Positions 33,654-43,010 of a stretch of DNA of 64,000 bases are shown here, piece after piece (position 1 is the first letter of the stretch; each line of letters opens with the position of its first letter). Origin of the DNA: Maioricimonas rarisocia (lineage in GTDB: Bacteria > Planctomycetota > Planctomycetia > Planctomycetales > Planctomycetaceae); assembly GCF_007747795.1 (NCBI RefSeq), contig NZ_CP036275.1:1-64000 (forward strand), in the 5' to 3' direction. A model generated the notes under the pieces. The model was not told the origin of the DNA, ran no database searches, and saw only the letters and a list, made by a program, of their open reading frames with translations. The position numbers and the translations under genes are program-made.

Positions 33654-35096
33654 ATGACAGAGCAATCCCCATTCCCGCCGGGCACCGAGTCCGACAGCCT
33701 GCTGGCCCGCCGCGATCTGCTCAGGGTCGGTGGCATCAGCGTCGCCGCGACCGCATTGCCGGCCGCACTGACATCTGCTGCCCCGGCTGCTTCGCCAGCG
33801 CGCAGCCCGGTCGACTCGGTGATCTTTCTCTGGATGGGGGGCGGCGTCACCCATATCGATTCGTTCGACCCCAAACCGCACGCCCCCGAAGAGATTCGCG
33901 GCACACTCGGAGCGATCTCAACCAGTCTGCCGGGCGTTCAGTTCGGCGAACCGATGCAGGGGCTCGCACCGCTGGCCGATCAGCTTTGCCTGGTCCGATC
34001 GTTCTCCCACGACAGCAACGATCACCTGCTCAGCCAGGTTTACACGCTCTCAGGCCGCAAGGTCGGCCGCAACGAACTGTTCAGCGAACCGAATCTGGGG
34101 GCGGTCGTCTCGCATCTGCTCGGTCCACGGCAGGGACTTCCGGGATACATTGCCGTCCCGGGCATCACGCGGCCGGGGCCACCTCCGCACAACCTCTTCG
34201 TCGGCGGCTGGCTGGGGAACGAGCACGCGCCGTTCTGCCTGGGAGGACAGCCGGAGCAGCCCGACTTCACGGTCGGAAAGAAGCTCGATGACCCTCCCCC
34301 CGAACACGACGAGGAATTGTATCCCCGCGAGCTGAGCTACCTGCCCGAACTGACCGTCGGACGAATCTCCCGCCGGGTGTCACTTCGGGAATCGCTCGAA
34401 CGGGCCGCACGTGTCGCCGAAGAGACCGCCCGGCAGCAGACCGTCGACGGCAACTACGAGAGCGCCCTGCATCTGCTGACCGCGCCCAGCGTACAGAATG
34501 CGTTTGATCTCTCGTCGGAACCGGACGCGATCCGGAAGCGATACGGCCGGACGAAGATCGGTGGCCGCTGCCTGATGGCCCGCAGGCTCGTCGAGGCCGG
34601 GGCGCGGTTCGTGATGGTCGACTACGGCTACGATCCGGACTACGGCAACCTGTGGGATATCCACAACGCGGCCAGCCAGAACTTCCCGCACGTCTCGAAG
34701 ATGTGCATGCGGGGCTACAACCTCGCCGGGATGGACCGGGCCTTCGCGGGACTGCTGACCGACCTCCGCGAGCGGGGACTGAACGAACGGACGCTCGTCG
34801 TCTTCCTCACCGAGTTCGGACGCACGCCGAAGATCAACGGCAACGGCGGTCGCGACCACTGGGGAATGTGTGGCTCGATGTTCTTCGCCGGCGGCGGAGT
34901 CCAGGCCGGTCAGGTCATTGGTGAGACCGACGCCCAGGCGGCCTGGCCGCTCACACCTCCGCACGGCCCGGCCGACATTGCCGCGACGATCTACCACGCA
35001 CTGGGGATTGATCCGGAGACGCGGATCCGCGACCGGGAAGGCCGACCGCATCCGGTGCTGGATCACGGCAGGCTCATCCCGGGTGTGCTGGCGTAA
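33654..35096 (+). CDS. DUF1501 protein with Tat-like signal
   Basis: DUF1501 proteins are abundant in planctomycetes, resemble the alkaline-phosphatase/sulfatase fold and usually sit beside DUF1549/DUF1553 haem proteins; here the neighbour is a sulfatase instead. The 480-residue protein begins with an ARRDLLRVGGISVAATALPA signal (twin arginine) and contains VIFLWMGGGVTHIDSFDPKP, MVRSFSHD-like VRSFSHDSNDHL, and the metal-site-like VVFLTEFGRTPKINGNGGRDHW. ATG 33654 is used; the 33582 frame start is upstream of the signal. Function is not established. It converges with the sulfatase (6 bp). Confidence 0.9.
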   Translation: MTEQSPFPPGTESDSLLARRDLLRVGGISVAATALPAALTSAAPAASPARSPVDSVIFLWMGGGVTHIDSFDPKPHAPEEIRGTLGAISTSLPGVQFGEPMQGLAPLADQLCLVRSFSHDSNDHLLSQVYTLSGRKVGRNELFSEPNLGAVVSHLLGPRQGLPGYIAVPGITRPGPPPHNLFVGGWLGNEHAPFCLGGQPEQPDFTVGKKLDDPPPEHDEELYPRELSYLPELTVGRISRRVSLRESLERAARVAEETARQQTVDGNYESALHLLTAPSVQNAFDLSSEPDAIRKRYGRTKIGGRCLMARRLVEAGARFVMVDYGYDPDYGNLWDIHNAASQNFPHVSKMCMRGYNLAGMDRAFAGLLTDLRERGLNERTLVVFLTEFGRTPKINGNGGRDHWGMCGSMFFAGGGVQAGQVIGETDAQAAWPLTPPHGPADIAATIYHALGIDPETRIRDREGRPHPVLDHGRLIPGVLA

Positions 35097-35102
35097 AGCG
35101 AG

Positions 35103-36506
35103 TCAGTCCGCTTTCGCCCGCGGGGTGACGTTCTCGACCCAGCCCGGCTCACGTGCCTCGCGGCCGGTCTGGTCGCCGTCGCCGATGCTTTCCCGTGCCG
35201 GCTCACACAGAGCCAGCAGACGGGCGACGACATCCGGATGATCGCCGGCGACGTTCTGCTCCTCGGCAATGTCCCCCACGAGATCGTACAGCTCCGGCGC
35301 GTCGGGACCGCCGCGGGCGTCGGTCGGCAGGTAGAGCTTCCACTGTCCGCTCCGAACGGCCCGCAGATCCCCCCGGTCGTAGTAGTAGAACGCCTCGTGA
35401 GGGGATTCTGCCTCCGGGTGACCCGTCAACAGCGGCCAGATGTCACGACCGTCGATGACCCGGTCGTCCGGCACTTCGTCGCCAGCGAGGTTGGCGAACG
35501 TCGGGTACAGATCCATCGCCGTGCAGAGTTCATCACACACGACTCCTTCCGGCACACGGCCCGGCCAGCGGACGATGCCGGGAACGCGCATCGCTCCTTC
35601 ACTCGTGTCGTAGCCCCAGCCTTTGAGCGGCTTATTGCTCCCCTGCGGCGGGTTCCGGCGCGGGGCTCCGTTGTCCGACGTCCAGATGACCAGAGTGTTC
35701 TCTTCCAGATCGAGGCGTTTCAGTGCCGCGAGGATCTCGCCCATCGACCAGTCCAGTTCTTCGATGGAGTCGCCCCACGGGCCGTTCTGACTCTTTCCGC
35801 GGAATGCGTCGCTCGCGTAGGGAGCCCGCGTACTGCCGGGCATCGCCTGCGGCAGGTACAGGAAGAACGGCTCGTCGCGATGCTCTTCCATGTAGCGGAT
35901 GGCTTCTTCGGTGTATCGCTTCGTCAGCAGATTGCGATCGACGGGAGCGTCGACGACTTCTTCGTTGCGCATCAGCGGCAGCGGCGGCCACGGCTTGCCC
36001 TCACGCTGCGTCATGTCGTCGCTGTAGGGGATGCCGAAGTACGAATCGAATCCCTGTCGCGTCGGCAGGAACTCCGGCTGATCCCCCAGATGCCACTTGC
36101 CGATGATCGTCGTCGCGTAGCCCGCCTCCTTGAGAACCTCGGCAATCGTGACTTCGTTCGGGTGCAGTCCCTTGGGGGAGACCGGCTGGAGGACCTTGTG
36201 CCCCAGGTCGCTCACGTGCATGCCAACGCGGAGCGGATAGCTGCCGGTCATGATGCTCGCGCGGGACGGCGTGCAGACGCCACTCGAAACGTAGAAGTGT
36301 GTCAGCTTCATTCCCTCCGCGGCCATCTGGTCCAGATGCGGAGTCCGGTGGAGCGTCGAGCCGAAGCATCCCACGTCGCCGTAACCGAGGTTGTCGCAGA
36401 CGACCAGCAACAGATTGGGCCGTTCGCTCGCAAGCGAAAGCGGGTGTGGAAGGAGCATGACGAGAAGCAGCAGACCGCGAGCGACGGTGCGAATCGACAG
36501 CAGCAT
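35103..36506 (-). CDS. Secreted type I sulfatase
   Basis: Type I sulfatases remove sulfate esters, here probably from algal or other polysaccharides, outside the cytoplasm. The 467-residue protein has a signal peptide (GLLLLVMLLPHPLSLA), metal residues in VVCDNLGYGD (D38, N39), and the formylglycine motif C78-TPSR, so it needs a maturase encoded elsewhere. TIIGKWHLGD and VIWTSDNGAPRRN complete the active-site blocks. ATG 36506 has GAGGAAG upstream. An N-terminal frame extension to 36737 is not supported. Substrate is unknown. Confidence 0.94.
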   Translation of the reverse strand: MLLSIRTVARGLLLLVMLLPHPLSLASERPNLLLVVCDNLGYGDVGCFGSTLHRTPHLDQMAAEGMKLTHFYVSSGVCTPSRASIMTGSYPLRVGMHVSDLGHKVLQPVSPKGLHPNEVTIAEVLKEAGYATTIIGKWHLGDQPEFLPTRQGFDSYFGIPYSDDMTQREGKPWPPLPLMRNEEVVDAPVDRNLLTKRYTEEAIRYMEEHRDEPFFLYLPQAMPGSTRAPYASDAFRGKSQNGPWGDSIEELDWSMGEILAALKRLDLEENTLVIWTSDNGAPRRNPPQGSNKPLKGWGYDTSEGAMRVPGIVRWPGRVPEGVVCDELCTAMDLYPTFANLAGDEVPDDRVIDGRDIWPLLTGHPEAESPHEAFYYYDRGDLRAVRSGQWKLYLPTDARGGPDAPELYDLVGDIAEEQNVAGDHPDVVARLLALCEPARESIGDGDQTGREAREPGWVENVTPRAKAD

Positions 36507-36735
36507 TCGGACTTCCTCAGCGAATGGTTCAGGACACGTGAAGTGACGGTACCAAGGTGCGCTGCTTTTGTTCAATCGCCGCGAGGGTGACGCCAGCCTG
36601 TTGCCCGTCGCGCCTCGTGCGGGTAGCCTGAAACGAAACAATGCGGGCCCGCCTGTCTCGTCGTTTCTCAACCGGCGCCACGGCAGTGCCGCCGGCACTT
36701 CTGCAAACACGCACGTCAGTTCCCGGAGAGGCATC

Positions 36736-37707
36736 ATGACGCTTCGGCCCGAGCGGTATTACCGGAATGCAGGTGCGGTTCCCTTCAAGGGGACCATGAT
36801 GATGCTGATCGCCGGCGGACTGACCGCGATCGTGCTGTCGTTCATCTATGCTGTGATCGACTACTACAACCCGTTCATCTACTTCACCTTCATCGCCACA
36901 GCGATTCTCGGTGCCGCGATCGGTGGGGCGGTGCGCTGGGGAGGAACGGTCGGTGCCGTGCGGAACCGGGGCTTCCGACTTCTGGTCGGGATCTTCTGCG
37001 GGCTGATCGGCGCCTACTTCTCGTGGGTCTGGTTCATCCTCGTCCTGGCAGAATGGAATCCGGATGCGATCGTGCTCGACCCGTTGCAGATGGTCAATCT
37101 CATCCAGTTTCTCGCTGCGAACGGCGTCTGGGAGATCCAGGGGAGCCGACCCACCGGGATGACACTCTACGCGGTCTGGTTCATCGAGGCGGCGATGATC
37201 TTCGGCATTGCGGCGACGACGGCCGGCCAGGCAATCGAGCCCTACTGCGAGCCGTGCGGTCGCTGGACCGATGCGGTCGACGAAGTGCTGTTCCTTCCGC
37301 ATACCGACCCGGCTGCTCTGCAGGTTGATCTCGAAGAGGAACGGTACGAGGCGCTCGACAAGCTCTCGGATACGGACGTTGATCGCAGCGACTGCCTGAC
37401 GGTCACTTTGCGGAAGTGTCCCGAGTGTGACGAGTCGAACTTTCTCTCGGTGGGGCATCTGACCGTGACCCAGACCAAGGAAGGGCCGCAGGTGAACACC
37501 AAGCCGCTCATCACCGGTTTGTGCGTGCCTGACGAGGTGGTCGAAAGCATCCGCGAGCGGGCCCGTAAGGCGGAAGAGGCGATTCAGCAGTCCTTCATGC
37601 CGGCCGAAGAGGGTGAGGACGCCCTCTCAGAAAATGTGGCCGAAGCGCCTTCGTCCGAGTTCGCCGACGAAAGCACGCTGGCCACCGACCAGGAACGACA
37701 GAGTTAG
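36736..37707 (+). CDS. Membrane protein with C-terminal CxxC domain
   Basis: The 323-residue product has about four membrane spans in its first 160 residues (for example MMMLIAGGLTAIVLSFIYAV and FRLLVGIFCGLIGAYFSWVW), then a cytoplasmic part with two cysteine pairs, CEPC and CPEC, spaced as in a zinc ribbon, and an acidic tail. I do not recognise a characterised family; the layout recurs in planctomycete proteins. GGAGAGG precedes ATG 36736. It is divergent from the sulfatase gene. Confidence 0.75.
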   Translation: MTLRPERYYRNAGAVPFKGTMMMLIAGGLTAIVLSFIYAVIDYYNPFIYFTFIATAILGAAIGGAVRWGGTVGAVRNRGFRLLVGIFCGLIGAYFSWVWFILVLAEWNPDAIVLDPLQMVNLIQFLAANGVWEIQGSRPTGMTLYAVWFIEAAMIFGIAATTAGQAIEPYCEPCGRWTDAVDEVLFLPHTDPAALQVDLEEERYEALDKLSDTDVDRSDCLTVTLRKCPECDESNFLSVGHLTVTQTKEGPQVNTKPLITGLCVPDEVVESIRERARKAEEAIQQSFMPAEEGEDALSENVAEAPSSEFADESTLATDQERQS

Positions 37708-37766
37708 GGATCAGGAAGTAGGAAGAAGGAAATAGGAAGTAGGACTCGGGACCCGAGCGGCGCGAA

Positions 37767-37793
37767 ACACGAGCCGCGACCGTGACGGAGCGG
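37767..37793 (-). repeat. CTCACGGTCGCGGCTCG repeat, one copy
   Basis: The interval carries GAGCCGCGACCGTGACGGAG. On the minus strand it matches modules at 51946, 52337, 57642 and 57268. Around it lie a GGAAGTAGGA-type purine tract (37712-37743) and, on the plus strand, a CTCGAG-type tract (37826-37859). Confidence 0.55.
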
Positions 37794-37929
37794 AGATGAG
37801 CCGAACGGACGCTGACAGTCGGCTTGCCTCGAGCCTCACATCTCGAGTCTCACTCCGCTCCCCGGGGCTGGTCTCGATGCGCGCGAGGGCATACCATCTT
37901 CACATTGCGACCTCCGTCCCGGGTTCGAG

Positions 37930-38757
37930 ATGATTGCCAGCCTCCGCGTCAACTGGGTGATTCTGCGCACGTGCCTCGAAGAACGGCTCGTCTACCGGGC
38001 CGACTTCGCCATGGGGACGCTGTTCCGCTTCCTCCCCATCATCACCCAGATCTTTCTGTGGGGAGCGATCTTCGCCGTCGGCACCAGCAATCCCCGGGCA
38101 CCGATCGAAGGCTACCGATACCAGGACATGGTGGTCTATTACCTGCTCGCCATGCTGGCCCGGGCTTTTTCCAGCATGCCGGGGCTGGCCAGCGGAATCG
38201 CCCGTGACGTGCGGGACGGGACGATCAAAAAGTACCTGACGCAGCCGATCGACATGCTCGGGTACCTGTTCTGGCACCGCGTCGCCCACAAGCTGGTGTA
38301 CTACGCGGTGGCGGCCGGGCCGTTTGCGCTGGTGTTCTGGATCTATCGCGGCTATTTCCCCGGCTGGCCGGACGCTTTCACGATGACGGCGTTTCTGCTG
38401 TCGCTGGTGTTCGCGTTTCTGCTGGGCTTTCTGATCGAGGCCCTGATCGGCCTGATCTCGTTCTGGTTCCTTGAGGTCAGCTCGCTGCTGTTCATCTACA
38501 TGATGATCAACTACTTCCTCTCCGGGCACATGCTGCCGCTGGACCTGCTGCCGGATTCGGTCGTATCGGTCATCATGTACCTGCCGTTCAAGTATCTCGC
38601 CTACACGCCGCCGGCGATCCTGCTGGGCCGGTACGAGACTCACGCCGAGCTGGCCCGCGAACTCCTGATCGAACTGACGTGGATCGTCGGACTGGTGATC
38701 GCCAACCGGATCGCCTTCGCCCGGGGTGTCCGCCGCTATGGTGCTTTCGGAGGGTAG
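37930..38757 (+). CDS. ABC-2 type permease
   Basis: The 275-residue hydrophobic protein belongs to the ABC-2 membrane family (DUF990-like): six predicted spans, an N-terminal amphipathic stretch [20 protein letters not shown], and [21 protein letters not shown] after the second span. Such permeases work with a cognate ATPase and often a second permease, usually adjacent; neither is here, so the partner must be elsewhere. Its cargo is unknown. A GNAT gene follows five bases later. Confidence 0.85.
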   Translation: MIASLRVNWVILRTCLEERLVYRADFAMGTLFRFLPIITQIFLWGAIFAVGTSNPRAPIEGYRYQDMVVYYLLAMLARAFSSMPGLASGIARDVRDGTIKKYLTQPIDMLGYLFWHRVAHKLVYYAVAAGPFALVFWIYRGYFPGWPDAFTMTAFLLSLVFAFLLGFLIEALIGLISFWFLEVSSLLFIYMMINYFLSGHMLPLDLLPDSVVSVIMYLPFKYLAYTPPAILLGRYETHAELARELLIELTWIVGLVIANRIAFARGVRRYGAFGG

Positions 38758-38762
38758 GGCAC

Positions 38763-39278
38763 GTGAGCACCAGGCAGACGGAGAGCGGATGTGAGTTCCG
38801 CCCGGCACGTCCCGACGACTTCGCCGCGGTGCTGGCTTTGAACGAGGCGGCTGTCCCGCACGTGAACAGCATCGGCGAAGACGTGCTGGCCCGGCTGGCT
38901 GAGCAGGCGTTTCACTTCGAAGTGGCGGTTGCAAAAGAGATTGCCGGCTTCGTGCTCGCCCTTCCCTCAGGTGTCGAGTACGCAAGCGAGAACTACCGCT
39001 GGTTCTCCGCCCGGTACGACCGGTTCGTCTACGTCGACCGTGTCGTGGTGGCGGAGCCTTCCATCGGCACCGGGATCGGCCGGCAGCTGTACGAGCGGCT
39101 GATGGCGCGGTCTGTGGAGAACGCACCGGTCCTCACCTGCGAGGTGAACCTGCATCCTCCCAATCCGCGGTCGCTGGCGTTCCATCGTCGACTGGGGTTT
39201 GAAGAGGTCGGCCAGCAGCTGACGACCGGCGGGACGAAACGGGTCTGCATGCTGTCGCGGCGGCTGGACGGGGAGTAA
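38763..39278 (+). CDS. GNAT-family N-acetyltransferase
   Basis: The 171-residue product starts at GTG 38763, eight bases after GGAGG at the end of the permease gene. It shows the GNAT fold: acetyl-CoA-binding segment VVVAEPSIGTGIGRQLYERLM (V-x-x-x-x-x-G-x-G motif region) and the later AFHRRLGFEEVGQQ. The acceptor is unknown. Overlap of ribosome site and preceding stop suggests an operon with the permease. Confidence 0.88.
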   Translation: MSTRQTESGCEFRPARPDDFAAVLALNEAAVPHVNSIGEDVLARLAEQAFHFEVAVAKEIAGFVLALPSGVEYASENYRWFSARYDRFVYVDRVVVAEPSIGTGIGRQLYERLMARSVENAPVLTCEVNLHPPNPRSLAFHRRLGFEEVGQQLTTGGTKRVCMLSRRLDGE

Positions 39279-39449
39279 GCGGCCGGCTCGATGTCTGTGT
39301 CGCCTCTGGTTACAGATCCATCGTGAATCTGCGATTTGTCTGGCAGCCAGTCTTGCAACACGGCGGTTAGGGACGGAGTGACATCTCCCTCGCCGCCTGC
39401 CGGAGACCTGCTCCGCAGCGGTTTCCCCCTCCCCGAACGGAGCGCCACG

Positions 39450-39794
39450 ATGAGTACGTCCATCGAGTGTCTTCCCTGTGGAAGCGTGAAGACGGGCAAC
39501 TGGTATGCGTGGAATAACCTCATGCCGCCCAAACCGGACGACTTCCATATCATCGGCGATATCGAAGTACCGAATCCGGGCGTCGAACCGGTTCTCGCCC
39601 AGAAGGTGCCCCAGGGAGTGAATCCCGCGATTCTGCTGCTCGATCTGTTTCTCGTCCAGCAGCCGGGCAACTGGCCTCAGGTGGTGGTGACGAAACAGGT
39701 GCGCTTTGATCGCAGGAACGCCACCTTCGAACAGGCACAGGTCTTCTGCGGAAACGAAGTGATCGCAGACGTCAAGGTGGAGGACGTTCACTAG
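39450..39794 (+). CDS. Small conserved-looking protein of unknown function
   Basis: The 114-residue product begins MSTSIECLPCGSVKTGNWYAW and ends in a beta-rich stretch (VVVTKQVRFDRRNATFEQAQVFCG). It has no signal or membrane span. GGAG eight bases before ATG 39450 and ordinary codon use support a real gene. I do not recognise a family. Repeat modules follow it. Confidence 0.65.
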   Translation: MSTSIECLPCGSVKTGNWYAWNNLMPPKPDDFHIIGDIEVPNPGVEPVLAQKVPQGVNPAILLLDLFLVQQPGNWPQVVVTKQVRFDRRNATFEQAQVFCGNEVIADVKVEDVH

Positions 39795-40000
39795 CGGTCC
39801 GCCGGAAGGCACATGCGATTTCAACTCGCCGGTGTCGAACAGGATTCCGCGGACTCACGGCCCATCGGTCGCGGCCGGTGGGCTTTACTCGAAGCTCATC
39901 CCTCGCCCCTCACAGACTGGGGGCGTCGCTGCGTGACGACCACGAGCCCCCCGATGCTCACGCGCCGATCTCGACTTCGACGTTGCAGGCCTTGCAGAAT

Positions 40001-40136
40001 GTAGGGTGCTGTCGCCGGAGGCGACGCACCATCATCGACCGGACGACGTCACATGATTGGTGCGTCACTGGCGCACACCAGATGCAAGTAGGTTACACAG
40101 CAACGGTTCCAAGTCGTTTGCCGTGACACACCCTAC
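40001..40136 (+). repeat. BIME-like element, 136 bp, copy a
   Basis: Bounded by GTAGGGTG and CACCCTAC, with internal arms GTCGCC-GGA-GGCGAC, GCACCA/TGGTGC and GTCAC/GTGAC. Same length as the two copies after trpD, with scattered differences mainly in the loops. Confidence 0.75.
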
Positions 40137-40212
40137 GAGACTCACTCCAGCCACGGCCACCCGACGTGACCCCGATACTCACGTACCGGGCTCGCCTTCA
40201 GCGTCGCAGACA

Positions 40213-40250
40213 TTCCCTCAAGACTCACCGCTTGAGTCTCAAGCCTCACA
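40213..40250 (-). repeat. CTCGAG-type tract at the end of the nucleoside-hydrolase-like gene
   Basis: On the minus strand the stop TAG is followed by TG and then units of the GAGGCTTGAG / GAGTCTTGAG type, including the hairpin GCTTGAG-A-CTCAAGC. Confidence 0.55.
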
Positions 40251-41204
40251 CTACCCGCCCTGCGTCCGGATGATCCGCGTCATGAAGTCCAGCACACCCT
40301 GGATGTCGACGGCCGTCAGCACGTCGATGTTCGTCTGCCAGTGGGCGACGTCGCGGCGATCGAACACCGTCATCCCCCGCGTCAGCTCACCGCTCAGCTC
40401 GATGTCGAGCGACATCGAGGCCCGTTCGAACAGCCGCGGCTGGCTGATCGCGGCGACGGCGACCAGTTCGGGAAGCTCAATCCCCTCACGTCCCAGGTGC
40501 TGCCTCGACGCCCGCAGGGCGAACGGAACCGTGTGTTCCAGCAGCCGGCCCAGTCGCGTCGTTTCGTCCAGTCCGAAGCGGTCGTAGCTCTCGAACGACA
40601 GCATGAACCGGCTGGCGACGTCGCGGGGCACGAGCGTTTTGGTGGCCGGCGAGGTCAGCACGTCACGGGCCGACTCGGGGTCGGCGAAGATACTGAATTC
40701 GGCAGCGGCCGTCACGTCCCCTCCGTCGGCGACCGAACCGCCCAGGCAGACCAGTCCCTTCAGATCCGACAGGAAGTCGGGGTGCCAGTCCCGCGCGAGC
40801 TGCACATTAGTGAGGGGGCCGAGTGTCAGCAGCGTGATCTCATGTGGCTCCGCCTTGACCAGCTCGGCCAGCAGCTTGGGCGACTCGTGCCGCTGGTGCA
40901 GGCCGACCGTGAAGCTTTCACAGTCACCCAGCCCGGTCGGTCCGTTCATCAGGACCGGGTCGGGGGTGGCCCGCTCCTTGGGGACGGGAAAGGCGGGGCC
41001 TTCGCCGCAGCCGATGCGGGGCCAGCGGTCCGGATCGAGCAGCGAGACGAGCGTCTGCAGGTTGCGGGTGGCGTTTTCGCCCGAAGTGCGGCCGGCGACG
41101 GCCGTCAGCCCGATCACTTCGATCTCGGGATCGAGGAGTGCCAGAGCGATGGCGACGGCGTCCCCGATGCCGGGATCGGCGTCAATGATCAGTTTCTCAG
41201 GCAA
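40251..41204 (-). CDS. Nucleoside-hydrolase-like protein with altered active-site residues
   Basis: Inosine/uridine-type nucleoside hydrolases cleave ribonucleosides with a calcium bound by conserved aspartates. The 317-residue protein has the family fold and an N-terminal [12 protein letters not shown], where the usual DxDPGxDD has glycine in place of the first of the two adjacent aspartates (G14). Near residue 245 the usual His-Asp pair (HDPLAVA-like) reads LPELVAVA, so a catalytic histidine and a calcium ligand also seem lost. [14 protein letters not shown] and LLTLGPLTN regions fit the family. The start is TTG 41204. The protein may bind rather than cleave its ligand, or use another mechanism. 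Confidence 0.8.
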   Translation of the reverse strand: MPEKLIIDADPGIGDAVAIALALLDPEIEVIGLTAVAGRTSGENATRNLQTLVSLLDPDRWPRIGCGEGPAFPVPKERATPDPVLMNGPTGLGDCESFTVGLHQRHESPKLLAELVKAEPHEITLLTLGPLTNVQLARDWHPDFLSDLKGLVCLGGSVADGGDVTAAAEFSIFADPESARDVLTSPATKTLVPRDVASRFMLSFESYDRFGLDETTRLGRLLEHTVPFALRASRQHLGREGIELPELVAVAAISQPRLFERASMSLDIELSGELTRGMTVFDRRDVAHWQTNIDVLTAVDIQGVLDFMTRIIRTQGG

Positions 41205-41389
41205 AGTTCGCTCGCGGGTCTAACGTGTTGACTGGACGACTGCTTACGCTTTGCGATAGTACGACGGTCACGCGAATGCGTCAATCTGCGTCGAACCGGT
41301 CCCGGGTGTTCGTCCGGTTTGCATTCGTGACGCCCGTGACGGTCTGCGGCCCGTCCCGTTCACGCTCCGCCCGATGGGGAACAGATCTG

Positions 41390-42415
41390 ATGCAATCCGA
41401 TGTTCTGGCTGCCGTGGAGACGCTGCTGGCCGGCGAGGCACCCGATTCGGCAACGATCGCGGCCGCGTTTGGTGCCGTAATGGACGGCCAGTGCTCCGAG
41501 ATCGACGTGGCCGCCCTGCTGACCGCCCTTGCCGTCGCAGGAGAAACGGTCGATGAGCTGGCCGGGGCCGCCCAGGCGATGCGGGACCGCTGCACCCGCA
41601 TACCGACCGAAAAGACCGGACTGCTCGATACGTGCGGGACCGGCGGAGACAAGCTGCACACGTTCAACATCAGCACCGCGACCGCGATCGTCGTGGCGGC
41701 TGCGGGAGTGCCGGTCGCAAAACATGGCAACCGCAGCGTCTCCAGTTCGAGCGGGTCGGCCGACGTCCTCGAAGCGCTCGGCGTGAACATCGAACGGACT
41801 CCTGAAGATGTCGGCCGCAGCATCGATGAGATCGGCCTGGGGTTCTGTTTCGCCCGGCTGCTCCACTCGGCGATGAAGTACGTGGCCCCCGTCCGGGCTC
41901 AGCTCGGTTTCCGCACGATCTTCAACCTGCTCGGCCCGCTCACCAATCCTGCCGGCGCGGAGTACCAGTTGATCGGTGCGAACCGGACGGCCACCGCCGA
42001 GAAACTGGCCGGCGCCATGTCGCGGCTGGGCACGGGACGAACGCTCGTCGTCTGCGGTGCCGATCAGCTTGACGAAGTCGCCTTGTGGGGCGAAACGACT
42101 CTCTTCGACGTGAAGGACGGGGACGTGACCCGCCGCGTCTGGAATGCCGCGATGCTCGGCCTCGAGGAATGCTCGGCGGAAGACCTGCGTGTCAGCTCCG
42201 CCGGCGAGAGTGCCGGCGTGATTCGCTCGGTGCTCGATCGTCGGCCCGGTCCGGCACGAAACATCGTGCTGGCGAATGCGGCGGCGGCTCTGGTGGCGAC
42301 CGGGCGGTGTGAGACGCCGCAGCAGGGGGTTGCCGTGGCTGCCGAGACGATCGACTCCGGCAAGGCGGCCGCGAAACTCGAGCGGCTGATTGCGATCAGC
42401 AATCAGGATGATTGA
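41390..42415 (+). CDS. trpD: Anthranilate phosphoribosyltransferase
   Basis: TrpD transfers phosphoribose from PRPP to anthranilate in tryptophan synthesis. The 341-residue protein has the PRPP-binding DTCGTGGD (GTGGD 83-87), [21 protein letters not shown] (from 111), the anthranilate-site region [35 protein letters not shown], and a normal length. ATG 41390 is preceded by GGGGAACAG; the frame extends upstream to 41225 without support. No other trp genes are adjacent. Confidence 0.95.
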   Translation: MQSDVLAAVETLLAGEAPDSATIAAAFGAVMDGQCSEIDVAALLTALAVAGETVDELAGAAQAMRDRCTRIPTEKTGLLDTCGTGGDKLHTFNISTATAIVVAAAGVPVAKHGNRSVSSSSGSADVLEALGVNIERTPEDVGRSIDEIGLGFCFARLLHSAMKYVAPVRAQLGFRTIFNLLGPLTNPAGAEYQLIGANRTATAEKLAGAMSRLGTGRTLVVCGADQLDEVALWGETTLFDVKDGDVTRRVWNAAMLGLEECSAEDLRVSSAGESAGVIRSVLDRRPGPARNIVLANAAAALVATGRCETPQQGVAVAAETIDSGKAAAKLERLIAISNQDD

Positions 42416-42480
42416 GCGGGTAGCGAGTAGGAGCGAGCGAGAAGGACCGGGCTCGCCTTCGATGATGCAGGCCTTGGAGA

Positions 42481-42616
42481 GTAGGGTGCTGTCGCCGGAG
42501 GCGACGCACCATCATCGACCGGACGACGTCGCATGGATGGTGCGTCACAGGCCCACACCAGGTGCATGTCGGTTACACAGCAACGCTTCGACGTCGATTG
42601 CCGTGACACACCCTAC
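42481..42616 (+). repeat. BIME-like element, 136 bp, copy b
   Basis: Ends GTAGGGTG / CACCCTAC. Arms GTCGCC/GGCGAC with GGA loop, GCACCATC/GATGGTGC, and GTCAC/GTGAC, giving three arms on an 8-bp outer stem. Confidence 0.8.
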
Positions 42617-42827
42617 GGGGCTCACAAACTGGGAGCGTCACTCGACGTTCGCACTGGCGGAGCAAGCCGCCAGTGGCACCTGATCGGCATTCCCTCGAGC
42701 CTCACTCCCGGGTCTCAAGCCTGCTGCACCGTGGCTTCGCTCGCGTTGCTCGCTCCAGCGACGGCCACCCGACGTCATCCCGGCACTGACGTACCGGGCT
42801 CGCCTTCGATGATGCAGGCCTTGGAGA

Positions 42828-42963
42828 GTAGGGTGCTGTCGCCGGAGGCGACGCACCATCATCGACCGGATAACGTCGCATGGATGGTGCGTCACGGGCC
42901 CACACCAGGTGCATGTCGGTTACACAGCAACGCTTCGACGTCGATTGCCGTGACACACCCTAC
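42828..42963 (+). repeat. BIME-like element, 136 bp, copy c
   Basis: Nearly identical to copy b; the third arm is extended to GTCACGG/CCGTGAC. Confidence 0.8.
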
Positions 42964-42971
42964 GGGGCTTT

Positions 42972-43010
42972 ACTCAGGACTCACCCCTCACCTCTCGAGA
43001 CTCACCCCTC
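42972..43010 (-). repeat. CTCGAG-type tract after the FKBP stop
   Basis: On the minus strand the stop TAG is followed by GAGGGG and units TGAGTCTCGAGAGG and TGAGTCCTGAG. Confidence 0.55.

Larger units (their letters stand above)
39795..40250 (+). repeat. Repeat mosaic between the small protein and the nucleoside-hydrolase-like gene
   Basis: No gene is seen. It holds the CCCACCGG hairpin copy 2 (39860-39883), a GCGTCGCTGCGTGACGACC module (39917 onward), a full 136-bp BIME-like element, the string TACCGGGCTCGCCTTC shared with the trpD and 52177 loci, and a CTCGAG-type tract ending at the next gene's stop. Confidence 0.7.
42416..43010 (+). repeat. Intergenic region with tandemly duplicated BIME-like unit
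   Basis: A unit of about 176 bp (42446-42622) beginning ACCGGGCTCGCCTTCGATG and containing a full BIME-like element is repeated 347 bp later (42793-42969). A CTCGAG-type tract lies between the copies (42693-42719) and another before the FKBP stop. No gene is visible. Confidence 0.75.

Noticed and set aside
42481-42616. Three-armed fold taken as a tRNA-like gene
   Set aside because: It lacks tRNA consensus bases and lengths, is much longer, and occurs as a multi-copy repeat with GTAG ends.
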